This document shows positions 6,715-14,987 of a stretch of 18,667 bases of DNA, in pieces. Location: positions 1 to 18,667 of the forward strand of contig DJWR01000240.1 of assembly GCA_002441055.1 (NCBI GenBank), in the 5' to 3' direction. Source of the DNA: Caulobacteraceae bacterium UBA6225 (lineage in GTDB: Bacteria; Pseudomonadota; Alphaproteobacteria; Caulobacterales; Caulobacteraceae). A program made the translations under genes and the position numbers. Numbering within the stretch: position 1 is the first letter of the stretch; each line of letters opens with the position of its first letter. The notes under the pieces were generated by a model. It did not search any database. It saw only the letters and a list, made by a program, of their open reading frames with translations, and was not told the origin of the DNA.

Positions 6715-9700
6715 TTGGACAGGCTCTGGAGTTTCTCCATCGATCGTGGCGGCACCTTCACCGACGTGATCGCCCGCCGGGACGACGGCGAGGTCCAGAC
6801 CCTGAAACTGCTGTCGGCCTCGCCGGCCTATCCTGACGCCGCCATCGAGGCCATGCGGCGGGTGCTGGGGGCGGCGCCCGGCGCCCCCTTCCCGGCCAAG
6901 CGCGTGCGCGCGATCCGCCTGGGGGCCACGGTGGCCACCAACGCCCTGCTGGAGCGCAAAGGCGCCAAGACCCTGTTCGTGACGACGCAGGGTTTCGCCG
7001 ACGCCCTGCGGATCGGCGACCAGACAAGACCAGACCTTTTCGCCCTCAATATCGTTAGGCCAGAGCCCCTCTATGCCGGGGTGGTGGAGGCCCAGGAACG
7101 GCTGGACGCCGACGGCTGTGTGGTCACGTCGCTGAACGAAGCGGCCCTGGTTGAGGCGCTGGCGCGCGCCCGAGGGGAAGGCTTTACGTCGGCGGCCATC
7201 GCCTTTCTGCACGCGGACCTGAATCCCGCCCATGAGCAGCGCGTCGGGGAGCTGGCGGTCGAAGCCGGCTTTGAGTTCGTCGCCCTTTCCCATGAGGTCT
7301 CGCCCCTGCCCCGTTTCCTGCCGCGTGCAGAAACTACGGTGGCCGACGCCTATTTGACGCCGGTTCTGCAGAAATATGTGCAAGGCGTCGCCCAGGCGGT
7401 GAACGGGGCGCCGCTCTATTTCATGACCTCGGCTGGCGCTCTCGTATCGGCCAGTGGGTTTCGCGGACGCGATGCGGTGGTGTCGGGCCCGGCTGGCGGG
7501 GTGGTCGGCGTCGCTGACACCGCCAGGTCGGCGGGGGAGACGGCCGTGCTCGGCTTCGACATGGGCGGCACCTCCACTGATGTCTGCCGTTATGCCGGAC
7601 GCCTGGAACGGCGGGACCGGGCGGTGGTGGCCGGGGTGCGCCTGCGCAGCCCCATGCTGGACATCGAGACCGTGGCGGCCGGCGGCGGGTCGATCCTGGA
7701 CTTTGATGGGCTACGCGCCCGGGTGGGCCCCCATAGCGCCGGCGCCGATCCTGGACCGGCGGCCTATGGGCGGGGCGGTCCGGCCACGGTCACAGACGCC
7801 AATATCGTGCTGGGAAGGCTCGATATTCGACGGTTTCCGGCCATTTTCGGCCCAAATGGAGACGCCCCCCTCGACGTCGGCGCAGCTCGCAGCCGGCTGG
7901 CCGAGCTGGCTCAGGCCATGGGCGCCGAAAGCCCCGAGGTGGCGGCCGAGGGCTTTCTGACCATCGCCGTCGAGCAGATGGCCCTGGCCATTCGCAAGAT
8001 CTCCACCGAGCGGGGTTTTGACCCCCGCGACCATGGTCTGGTGGCCTTTGGCGGGGCGGCCGGCCAGGTGGCCTGCCAGACCGCCGAGGCCCTGGGGATC
8101 ACCCGGGTCCTGTGCCCGCGCTATGGCAGCCTGTTGTCGGCCTATGGCATCGGGCAGGCGCAGGTGCGGGCCCTGCGGCAGGCGGGGGTAGAGCGGCCCC
8201 TGGACGCCGAGGGCCTGGGCGCGGCCGAAGAACTGGCCAAGGGGCTGATCAGCGCCGCAACCGCCGATCTGGCCGATCAGGGGGCGGCGGTGGAGACCCG
8301 CCAGGTGACCCTGCGTCTGCGCTATGACGGGGCCGACGCCGAGCTGCCGGTGGCCCCGGGCGAGCTCTCTGAGGTTCGCGCGAAGTTCGAGGCCGCCCAC
8401 GGACGGCTATTCGGCTTCGTCGAGCCCGACCGTGACATCCTGATCGCTGCGGTGGAGGCCGAGGTCAGTGATGGGCGAAGCCTGGAGGTCGTCCCGTCGC
8501 CGCCCCCCTCGCCCTCGGGCGCCGAACCAGGACGCGCCGAGGTCTTCTTCCAGGGCGAACAGCGTCTGGTCCCTGTGGTGGAGGCGGCCGACCTCACGGT
8601 TCTGGAGGGGCCCGCCCTCATCATCCGTCCCGACACTCAAATCGCATTAGGACCGGGCTGGCGGGCCACAGCCGGGGCCGAGGGGCTCATCGTCCTCCAA
8701 CATCTCGCCACAGGCGACCGAGAGGCCGGCGCGGTTGCGGACCTGTCGCGGGCTGATCCGATCACCCTGGAGCTGTTCAACCGTCGCTTCATGGGGGTGG
8801 CCGAGGCCATGGGGGCGGCCCTGGAGCGGACCGCCCAGTCGGTGAACATCAAGGAGCGGCTCGACTTCTCCTGCGCCCTGTTCGATCCGGACGGCGGGCT
8901 GGTGGCCAATGCGCCGCACATGCCGGTGCATCTGGGCTCCATGGGCGCCAGCGTGCGCGCCGTGCGCGACCGCCACCCGGTCGTCGCGCACGGCCAGGCC
9001 TTTGCGCTGAATAACCCTTACGCCGGCGGCACTCACCTGCCCGACATCACCGTGGTCATGCCGATCTTCGTCGGCGGGGCTGAGCGCCCGAGCTTCTATG
9101 TGGCGGCCCGCGGCCACCATGCCGATGTGGGCGGGGTGCAGCCCGGCTCCATGCCGCCCTTTTCCACGCGCATCGACGAGGAAGGCGTTCTGCTGGACGC
9201 CCTGCCGATCATGGCCGGGGGGCAGTTTCTGGAGGCGCCGGTGCGGGCGGCCCTGACCGCTGGCCCCTGGCCGTCGCGGGGTCCTGCGCGCAACATCGCC
9301 GACCTGAAGGCCCAGATCGCCGCATGCCGGGCTGGCGGCGAGGCCGTGGCGGCCATGATCGAGAGCTTCGGCGCGGCCACGGTCGAAGCCTATATGGGCC
9401 ACGTCCAGGCCAATGCGACGGCCGCCGTGCGCCGGGCCATCGGCCGCCTGCACGACGGCGCGGCCACCACGCAGATGGATGGCGGGGCGACCATCGCGGT
9501 GGCGATCAAGGTCGATGCGGCCGGGGGCTGCGCGGTGCTCGACTTCACCGGCAGCTCCGATCAGGTGGCGTCGAACTTCAATGCGCCGGCCTCCATCGTC
9601 GACGCCGCCGCCCTCTATGTGTTCCGCACCCTGGTGGACGACGACATTCCGCTGAACGCCGGCTGCCTGGCGCCCCTGGAGATCCGCGTCAGGAAGGGCT

Positions 9701-10287
9701 CCCTGCTCGATCCGGCCCCAGGCGCCGCGGTGGTGGCCGGCAATGTGGAGACCAGTCAGCACGTGGTCGATGTGCTGTATGCGGCGCTGGGCGTCATGGC
9801 CGGCGCGCAGGGCACCATGAACAACTTCACCTTCGGCGATGAGACCCGGCAGTATTACGAGACCCTGTGCGGCGGGGCCGGCGCCACAGCATCGACCCCG
9901 GGGGCCGACGGGGTGCACACCCACATGACTAATTCCAGGCTGACCGATCCAGAGATCCTTGAGCGCCGCTTTCCTGTGCGCCTGGAGCAGTTTGGTCTGC
10001 GCGCCGGATCAGGCGGGGCCGGGGCCCGTCGGGGCGGCGATGGGGTGGTGCGTCGCCTGCGCTTCCTGGCGCCCATGGAGGCCGCCCTCCTGTCCAGCCG
10101 CAGGGTCCATCCGCCTGAGGGGCTGTCAGGGGGCGGGGCTGGCGCGCCGGGCTGGCAGGCTTTGATCACCGCAGAGGGCGAGGTAAAGGAACTAACGGGC
10201 TGCTTCTCCATTGGGGTTGCGCCCGGCGACGCGCTCGAGATCCATACCCCGGGGGGCGGGGGATATGGGCCAGCCGAGCCGTCCTGA
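6715..10287 (+). CDS. 5-oxoprolinase (ATP-hydrolysing), fused HyuA/HyuB hydantoinase family
   Basis: A 1190-aa enzyme expected to open 5-oxo-L-proline (pyroglutamate) to L-glutamate with ATP hydrolysis in the cytoplasm. The HyuA-like half (about 1-675) has the ATP-binding motif DRGGTFTDV (10-18), LGATVATNALLERKG, SGPAGGVVGV and a second phosphate motif GFDMGGTSTDV (about 280-290). The HyuB-like half begins at DPITLELFNRRFMGVAEAMG (about 681) and includes LNNPYAGGTHLPDITVVMP, ARGHHADVGG, NFNAPASIVDAA and LNAGCLAPLEI. Length and order match eukaryotic and bacterial single-chain 5-oxoprolinases. The start is TTG: an in-frame TAA at 6709-6711 lies just two codons upstream, so no longer N-terminus is possible, and the conserved motif begins within ten residues. 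N-methylhydantoinase or acetone-carboxylase-like activity is less likely given the fusion and length. Confidence 0.93.
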   Translation: MDRLWSFSIDRGGTFTDVIARRDDGEVQTLKLLSASPAYPDAAIEAMRRVLGAAPGAPFPAKRVRAIRLGATVATNALLERKGAKTLFVTTQGFADALRIGDQTRPDLFALNIVRPEPLYAGVVEAQERLDADGCVVTSLNEAALVEALARARGEGFTSAAIAFLHADLNPAHEQRVGELAVEAGFEFVALSHEVSPLPRFLPRAETTVADAYLTPVLQKYVQGVAQAVNGAPLYFMTSAGALVSASGFRGRDAVVSGPAGGVVGVADTARSAGETAVLGFDMGGTSTDVCRYAGRLERRDRAVVAGVRLRSPMLDIETVAAGGGSILDFDGLRARVGPHSAGADPGPAAYGRGGPATVTDANIVLGRLDIRRFPAIFGPNGDAPLDVGAARSRLAELAQAMGAESPEVAAEGFLTIAVEQMALAIRKISTERGFDPRDHGLVAFGGAAGQVACQTAEALGITRVLCPRYGSLLSAYGIGQAQVRALRQAGVERPLDAEGLGAAEELAKGLISAATADLADQGAAVETRQVTLRLRYDGADAELPVAPGELSEVRAKFEAAHGRLFGFVEPDRDILIAAVEAEVSDGRSLEVVPSPPPSPSGAEPGRAEVFFQGEQRLVPVVEAADLTVLEGPALIIRPDTQIALGPGWRATAGAEGLIVLQHLATGDREAGAVADLSRADPITLELFNRRFMGVAEAMGAALERTAQSVNIKERLDFSCALFDPDGGLVANAPHMPVHLGSMGASVRAVRDRHPVVAHGQAFALNNPYAGGTHLPDITVVMPIFVGGAERPSFYVAARGHHADVGGVQPGSMPPFSTRIDEEGVLLDALPIMAGGQFLEAPVRAALTAGPWPSRGPARNIADLKAQIAACRAGGEAVAAMIESFGAATVEAYMGHVQANATAAVRRAIGRLHDGAATTQMDGGATIAVAIKVDAAGGCAVLDFTGSSDQVASNFNAPASIVDAAALYVFRTLVDDDIPLNAGCLAPLEIRVRKGSLLDPAPGAAVVAGNVETSQHVVDVLYAALGVMAGAQGTMNNFTFGDETRQYYETLCGGAGATASTPGADGVHTHMTNSRLTDPEILERRFPVRLEQFGLRAGSGGAGARRGGDGVVRRLRFLAPMEAALLSSRRVHPPEGLSGGGAGAPGWQALITAEGEVKELTGCFSIGVAPGDALEIHTPGGGGYGPAEPS

Positions 10288-10311
10288 CCCCAGACCTTCG
10301 AGGCGCCATCC

Positions 10312-10983
10312 GTGATTTCATCCTTCCTGTTCGCCCTGGCCCTGGTGGCCCAAGACACCGAAGCCGCAGAAGCCATTCCGATGGAGACCGCCGCCCCGGC
10401 GCCCGTCGCGGCCGAGGCCGCCTATCCCCCCGGCGCCCCGCGTGATCCCTATGGCCTGGTGGCCTGGTGCTATGGCGCCCTGTCGGCGCACAAGGGTCTG
10501 CGTGATCAGGTGATGCCCGAGGTGGTGCGCATCGAGACCACTTATCGGCGGCCGGGCTCGTCCCTGGAGGACGACCTGCAGGCCTATGAAGACCTGGACC
10601 AGTTGAGCGAGCGTAACCTCGCCCTGTTCAGCCGCGCGATGGAGGCCGCCGAAAAGGCCAGTCCGCGGCCCATCAACGCCCACGGGGCCGAGGCCCTGCG
10701 CCGGGGACGCGCCACCTGGGGCCGCGCCGCCGACTCCCCGCCTGCGCGTCTGGCGCAGGAATGGATGAGCTGGACCCTGCCTGCCCGCTGCGAAACGACC
10801 GCCGCAAGCCTTGAAGAGCGCGCCAGGCTGATGGGCCCCGCCTTCGACCTTTCATCTGAATTCCAGGCGCCAGCGGCTGAGACCCCGCCAGACGCTGTAG
10901 AGGCCGCGCCGTCTGACCCTGGCGTCGGTGATCCGAATACCGAGGCGCCTGTCGTCGAGGCGGAGCCCGTCGCGGGCGGCTGA
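10312..10983 (+). CDS. small exported protein of unknown function
   Basis: A 223-aa protein with a short N-terminal signal peptide (MISSFLFALALVA, likely cut before Q14), so probably periplasmic. The central part (about 44-175) contains DPYGLVAWCYGALSAHKGL, a mostly helical region, and a second cysteine in LPARCETT. C53 and C160 are the only cysteines and could form a disulfide. The C-terminal 45 residues are rich in Pro, Ala and Glu and look disordered. I recognise no named domain. The start is GTG 10312, with GAGG upstream, 24 bp after the 5-oxoprolinase stop. The pair is probably one transcript ending at the terminator at 11015-11054. Confidence 0.78.
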   Translation: MISSFLFALALVAQDTEAAEAIPMETAAPAPVAAEAAYPPGAPRDPYGLVAWCYGALSAHKGLRDQVMPEVVRIETTYRRPGSSLEDDLQAYEDLDQLSERNLALFSRAMEAAEKASPRPINAHGAEALRRGRATWGRAADSPPARLAQEWMSWTLPARCETTAASLEERARLMGPAFDLSSEFQAPAAETPPDAVEAAPSDPGVGDPNTEAPVVEAEPVAGG

Positions 10984-11014
10984 CGCCTTCCTCGACCACC
11001 AACACGCCATTCTG

Positions 11015-11054
11015 GCCCCGTCAGCGCGGATTCGCCGCCCTGGCGGGGCTTTTT
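11015..11054 (+). terminator. intrinsic terminator of the 5-oxoprolinase operon
   Basis: GCCCCG (11015-11020) pairs with CGGGGC (11044-11049), continued by TCAG/CTGG and, after one mismatch, GCGG/CCGC around a 5-base loop. TTTTT (11050-11054) follows directly. It sits 31 bases after the stop of the exported-protein gene. Confidence 0.88.
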
Positions 11055-11249
11055 GCTGAGGAAATGGCCGCGATCTGAGCGTCAGGCGTCCATTTTGGCC
11101 TCAAATTCACGCCCTCGCCCCTTTTTGCCTCCGGTGTGGCGGAAACGTGACAGGCCGGGAAGGAGGGCGATTTTCTGCCGGCAGATCAATTTTTGGCTTT
11201 GTTTTTATTGAGATTTTTCCTTAGCGGCCGGAACATTAGGTATCGTTTT

Positions 11250-11300
11250 TGACGTACCGTGCGTATTTTTATTTACGATGCATTTATAACTGACGTACCG
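11250..11300 (+). repeat. direct repeat TGACGTACCG x2
   Basis: Identical 10-mers lie at 11250-11259 and 11291-11300, 41 bp apart, which is close to four helical turns. The first is preceded by T, giving TTGACG, which resembles a -35 element; the second is followed by an AT-rich CTATTATT. They may be alternative promoter elements or tandem sites for one regulator of the receptor gene. Confidence 0.4.
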
Positions 11301-11333
11301 GAAATCTATTATTCGCCTATTTGAGCAACACTG

Positions 11334-11350
11334 TCAAACCCTGGGGTTGA
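11334..11350. promoter_or_regulatory. 17-bp dyad upstream of first receptor
   Basis: The dyad reads TCAAACCC-T-GGGGTTGA, with only one mismatched pair. Its centre is about 90 bases before the GTG start. A TCAA/TTGA dyad occurs at nearly the same distance before the second receptor (14888-14902). It may be an operator or a leader hairpin. Confidence 0.4.
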
Positions 11351-11431
11351 TTTATTGTCTTCCCGAACGTCTTTACGCGGCATCGGATCGGTTTTGATCC
11401 AGGATGCTTCTTAAACTCAAAGGGGAAACGT

Positions 11432-14400
11432 GTGAGGAGTTCAAAATACTTGTCGACGGCCTCGACCATGGCTGTCGCCCTCGCCCTCAGCCTCGTGGCG
11501 GGTCAGGCCTCGGCCCAGACTGAGGTCGAGGAAATTGTCGTCACCGGCTCGTTCATCGCCGGCACGCCCGAAGACGCCGCCCTGCCGGTCGACGTGATCA
11601 GCTCCGCGGAGCTGGAAAAGCAGGGCTCGCCCTCGACCACCGAGCTGATCAAGTCGCTGACCATCAGCGGCCCGGTTCTGGGCGACTCCAACCAGTTCTC
11701 GACCTCGGCCCAGGGCGCCATCGGCGCGGGTTCGATCAACATGCGCGGCCTTGGCCCGCAGCGGACCCTGGTGCTGTTCAACGGCCGTCGCTTTATGTCG
11801 ACTGACCCGCTGACCGGCGTCGACACCAACCTGATCCCGACGGCGGCCATCGGCCGTGTCGAGCTGCTGAAGGACGGTGCGGCGGCGACCTACGGCTCCG
11901 ACGCCATCGGCGGCGTGATCAACTTCATCACCAAAAAGACCTTCTCGGGCTTCGAGGTGTCGGGCGAGTACCGCTACGTCGACGGCACCGACGGTGAGTA
12001 CAATATGAGCGCCGCCTGGGGCTGGCAGGGTGAACGCGGCAGCGCCTTCATCGCCGCCGGCTATCAGCACCGTTCCGAGCTCGATACCCTGGACCGCGAC
12101 TGGGCCTATCAGGACTACACGACCAACCCCTCGGGCTGGTCCTTCCTGTCCAACCCCGGCTTCTATGTCGCACGCCTCGGCGCCGACCTGCCGACCATTC
12201 CGGGCACGCCCGATCCCAACTACGGCGACGCCGTGGGCTCGATCCGGGAAGCCAGCTGCGGCGCAGTCGGCGGCTATCAGGGCGTTTACCAGTCGGGCGC
12301 CAGCCAACTGCCCGCCTGCTATTACAGCTATGTTCCCTTCGCCAACCTGATCGAAGAGACCGACCGCTATCAGCTGTACGGGGAACTGAACTTCGACCTG
12401 ACCGACACCACCGAGTTCTTCCTCGAGGGCATGTATTCGAAGACCGATGTCCCCAACATCGGCTACTCGCCGTCCTATCCCCCGACGCAGGGTCCCTTCG
12501 GCCCGGGCAGCACGCAGTATTTCGCCCCCAAGTCGAACCCCTATGTGCAGGCCTTCCTAGCGGCCAATCCGCAGGTCTTCGCCTCGGCCGCGGCCGCCGG
12601 CGCCTATGCGGCTCTGCCGGGTTCGGGCCTGCAACTGACCCTGTGGCGTCCGTTCGCCAGCGGCGGCAACCCCGCCTTTGGCTATGACGGCCAGAAGGGC
12701 GAGCGCTCCTACGAGCTGTTCCGCGTCGCCACCGGCCTGAAGGGCGAGCTTGATGTCGCTGGCGGCATCGGCTGGGACCTGGCCTTCACCTATTCGCGCA
12801 ATCAGGCCTATGGCGTGACCCGCGATATCCTGATCAACCGCCTCGATCAGGCGCTGCGTGGCCTGGGCGGCCCGAACTGCACCGGCAACACGCCGGGCGC
12901 CAACGGCTGTGAGTGGCTGAACCCCTTCTCCACCGCCTATCCGGGCAATCCTCTGCTGGGCGGAACCAACCCGACCTACAACCCGGCCCAGGCCAACAGC
13001 CCGGCGCTGGCCCGCTGGCTCTATGACGATCAGGTCGGCGAGACCACCAACGAGCTCTATGTCGTCGACCTGGTGTTCAACGGCACGACGGGCTTCGAAC
13101 TGCCCGGCGGCGTGGTGAACTGGGCGGCCGGCGCGCAATGGCGTTCGTCCGAGCAGACCCGCCGCCTCGGCAGCACCTTCTACGACCGTAACATCACGCC
13201 TTGCCCGGTCCCCGGGGACACGAGCTGCGCGATCAAGACCGGCCCTTACATGTTCCTCGGGCAATCCCAGCCCTACTACGTGGATGAGTCGATCTACGCG
13301 GTGTTCGGTGAGATGAACCTGCCGATCCTGGACAACCTCAACGCCGCCCTGGCGGTGCGCTTCGAGGACTACGGCGGCGAGACGGGTTCGACGACCAATC
13401 CGAAGCTGTCGATGAAGTGGGACGCCACCGACTGGTTCTCCATGCGCGGTTCGGTGGGCACCACCTTCCGCGGCCCGACCCCGACCGACCGGGCCCCCGG
13501 CGGCGCGACGGGTCTGTCGGGCATCCAGGCTGCTGGCAACGCCTTCAAGTCCGTGGACGCCTTCGGCAATCCCGCCATCGGTCCGGAACAGGCGCTGACC
13601 TACAGCATCGGCGCCCTTGTGGACTTCGGCGACTTCCGGGCCATGCTCGACTACTGGAGCATCAAGCTCGAGGATCAGATCGTCCGCGTGCCGGCCAATG
13701 TGATCGCCAACCAGGTGGCCAATGGCCCCGGCAACGGCGCCCAGCTGGTCAATTGCGCCGATCCGCTGCGCTACCTGGTGACCTTCTCCAACAACAACGC
13801 CTGCGTTCAGGGCGTGACCATGGGGTCGGACATCTCGCGGGTTCAGTCGGATCTGGTCAACGGGCCTGAGCTGAAGACGTCGGGCATCGACGCCACCCTG
13901 GACTATTCCTATCCGGGTGACGTGTTCGGCGGCCAGCTGAGCCTCCACGGGACGGTCAGCTATGTCCTGGAATATGAGCAGGACGCCTTCATCCTGAACG
14001 GCGTCACGGTGACCCCGTCCTATGAGGCCGTCGGCTTCGCCAACTACGACCGCCTGCCCGGCACCATTCCGGAATGGCGCGGGGCTTTCTACGCCGAGTA
14101 CGACAACGGCGACCACAATGTTCGCGCCACGATCAACCACATCGACGGCGTGACCGACAACCGTGGCCCGACCGTCGTCAACACCGGCTTCTCCCCGGTT
14201 CCCTGCACGGTGGCCAATGCGGCCTCCACCACGGGTTGCCAGCTGGTCACCTTCGGCCAGGAAGTCGATGCGTTCACGACGCTCGACCTGACCTATCGGG
14301 TCTTCCTGCCCTGGGACACCACCCTGACCGCCTCGATCCTCAACGTGACGGACGAAGATCCGTCGGCGTCGCGGATTGAATATTCGTACGACCCTGCGAT

Positions 14401-14452
14401 CGGCAATGTGTACGGCCGCAACTTCAAGATCGGCGTTCGCAAGAAGTTCTGA
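11432..14452 (+). CDS. TonB-dependent receptor, first of tandem pair
   Basis: A 1006-aa outer-membrane beta-barrel transporter driven by TonB-ExbBD; the ligand is unknown. The signal peptide MRSSKYLSTASTMAVALALS continues to ASA, with cleavage likely after A28. The segment EEIVVTGS (33-40) resembles a TonB box. The plug (about 45-165) has RGLGPQRTLVLFNGRR and LLKDGAAATYGSDAIGG. The remainder is barrel, ending VRKKF with the terminal Phe recognised by the BAM machinery. The mature protein has ten cysteines in five near pairs: C276/C296, C483/C493, C591/C599, C775/C791 and C925/C936. The start is GTG with AGGGGAAACG just upstream, and this context is shared with the ATG of the next receptor. 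The length exceeds that of classical siderophore receptors, as is common for Caulobacter-type receptors for sugars or other nutrients. No TonB, transporter or enzyme gene beside it reveals the substrate. Confidence 0.94.
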   Translation: MRSSKYLSTASTMAVALALSLVAGQASAQTEVEEIVVTGSFIAGTPEDAALPVDVISSAELEKQGSPSTTELIKSLTISGPVLGDSNQFSTSAQGAIGAGSINMRGLGPQRTLVLFNGRRFMSTDPLTGVDTNLIPTAAIGRVELLKDGAAATYGSDAIGGVINFITKKTFSGFEVSGEYRYVDGTDGEYNMSAAWGWQGERGSAFIAAGYQHRSELDTLDRDWAYQDYTTNPSGWSFLSNPGFYVARLGADLPTIPGTPDPNYGDAVGSIREASCGAVGGYQGVYQSGASQLPACYYSYVPFANLIEETDRYQLYGELNFDLTDTTEFFLEGMYSKTDVPNIGYSPSYPPTQGPFGPGSTQYFAPKSNPYVQAFLAANPQVFASAAAAGAYAALPGSGLQLTLWRPFASGGNPAFGYDGQKGERSYELFRVATGLKGELDVAGGIGWDLAFTYSRNQAYGVTRDILINRLDQALRGLGGPNCTGNTPGANGCEWLNPFSTAYPGNPLLGGTNPTYNPAQANSPALARWLYDDQVGETTNELYVVDLVFNGTTGFELPGGVVNWAAGAQWRSSEQTRRLGSTFYDRNITPCPVPGDTSCAIKTGPYMFLGQSQPYYVDESIYAVFGEMNLPILDNLNAALAVRFEDYGGETGSTTNPKLSMKWDATDWFSMRGSVGTTFRGPTPTDRAPGGATGLSGIQAAGNAFKSVDAFGNPAIGPEQALTYSIGALVDFGDFRAMLDYWSIKLEDQIVRVPANVIANQVANGPGNGAQLVNCADPLRYLVTFSNNNACVQGVTMGSDISRVQSDLVNGPELKTSGIDATLDYSYPGDVFGGQLSLHGTVSYVLEYEQDAFILNGVTVTPSYEAVGFANYDRLPGTIPEWRGAFYAEYDNGDHNVRATINHIDGVTDNRGPTVVNTGFSPVPCTVANAASTTGCQLVTFGQEVDAFTTLDLTYRVFLPWDTTLTASILNVTDEDPSASRIEYSYDPAIGNVYGRNFKIGVRKKF
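14292..14322 (+). repeat. 31-bp exact repeat, copy 1 (inside first receptor)
   Basis: The 31 bases beginning CCTATCGGGTCTTCC are identical to 17719-17749. They encode YRVFLPWDTT in the last barrel strands. The identity includes synonymous positions and is one of several near-identical blocks shared by the two receptor genes. Confidence 0.85.
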
Positions 14453-14475
14453 TCCTGACAACTGCACTAGACTTG

Positions 14476-14506
14476 AAGGGGCGGCCTCTCGGGGCCGCCC
14501 CTTTTT
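14476..14506 (+). terminator. intrinsic terminator of the first receptor
   Basis: GGGGCGGCC (14478-14486) pairs perfectly with GGCCGCCCC (14493-14501) around a 6-base loop, flanked by AA and TTTTT (14502-14506). It lies 25 bases after the stop codon, so the second receptor is likely transcribed from its own promoter. Confidence 0.92.
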
Positions 14507-14663
14507 CATGCGCGCCACAGCAGACCATGGGGGATGGGCCCGTCAGGTTCTGTGCTTCGCCCTGCCCCTATTCCTTTGAAAATATCGGAATCAGGTCGAC
14601 CTATAGGGTCGGGTATGTGGCCGTGACGCCCTGGCGTCGGGGTTGAAACGCCCCTGAGGGCGA

Positions 14664-14685
14664 CCTAGGGGAAATTTCCCATAGG
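14664..14685. promoter_or_regulatory. 22-bp near-perfect palindrome
   Basis: The core GGGAAATTTCCC (14669-14680) is a perfect 12-bp palindrome. It is flanked by CCTA on the left (14664-14667) and TAGG on the right (14682-14685), with one mismatched pair between core and flanks. It lies about 300 bp before the second receptor. Symmetry suggests a dimeric regulator site. Confidence 0.4.
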
Positions 14686-14837
14686 GTGTGGCGCGTTTAC
14701 GACAGTTTAGCGGCAGACGTTTTTTGACGCGCCGGACGAATATGCCCCTATGATTTTCAACGTGATTTTTGCGCAGGCTGGAGAGGCGTCCCGTCACTTT
14801 TGACCAATCTTTGGTTTTTATACAGGCTGCACGACTG

Positions 14838-14867
14838 TTTTTTGGCGGTCTTGTCTTTTTTTGGCGG
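14838..14867 (+). repeat. direct repeat TTTTTTGGCGG x2
   Basis: Copies lie at 14838-14848 and 14857-14867, 19 bp apart. An inverted relative, TTTTTGCCGCC, occurs at 14902-14912. T-tracts in phase may bend DNA or form part of a control site for the second receptor. Confidence 0.4.
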
Positions 14868-14887
14868 CGCGGATTCTTTCGCTTAAC

Positions 14888-14902
14888 ATCAAGAACCTTG
14901 AT
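14888..14902. promoter_or_regulatory. 15-bp dyad upstream of second receptor
   Basis: ATCAAG and CTTGAT are perfect inverted arms around AAC, followed by a short T-run. The centre is 93 bases before the ATG, almost the same distance as the TCAA/TTGA dyad of the first receptor. Possible operator; as a terminator the stem is too weak. Confidence 0.4.
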
Positions 14903-14987
14903 TTTTGCCGCCCAAGTTCGTCTCTAAGCCTCCTCGCGGTCAGACTTGGTCGCAGTCGATTACAAATTAAGCAAAACGGGGAAACGT

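Larger units (their letters stand above)
10984..11431. other. 448-bp intergenic region before the first TonB receptor
   Basis: No gene is supported here. The left part holds the terminator of the upstream operon. From about 11170 the composition turns markedly AT-rich, unlike the surrounding genes. It contains the 12-bp palindrome TCTGCCGGCAGA (11174-11185), two copies of TGACGTACCG, a 17-bp dyad at 11334-11350 and a small GGATC/GATCC hairpin (11385-11389 with 11396-11400) about 30 bases before the start codon. This is probably promoter and control DNA with a transcribed leader. Confidence 0.7.
14453..14987. other. 535-bp intergenic region between the receptors
   Basis: No gene is supported. 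After the terminator of the first receptor the DNA holds CCTATAGGG-type motifs (14600-14608, 14678-14686, and inverted near 14745-14752). It also holds a 22-bp near-palindrome at 14664-14685, two T-tract repeats at 14838-14867 and a 15-bp dyad at 14888-14902. The composition is AT-richer than the flanking genes. It is probably the promoter and leader region of the second receptor. Confidence 0.7.

Noticed and set aside
11041..11056. TGGCGGGGCTTTTTGC as a sigma-54-like promoter.
   Set aside because: The GG-GC spacing is 11 rather than 10, and the bases belong to the stem and T-run of an intrinsic terminator.
14591..14797. Small minus-strand open frame in the gap between the receptors.
   Set aside because: No recognisable domain, and it overlaps the palindromic region; composition fits random open frame in non-coding DNA.
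14800..14823. TTGACC and TTATAC as a promoter for the second receptor.
   Set aside because: The spacing is only 12 bases, too short for a standard promoter.
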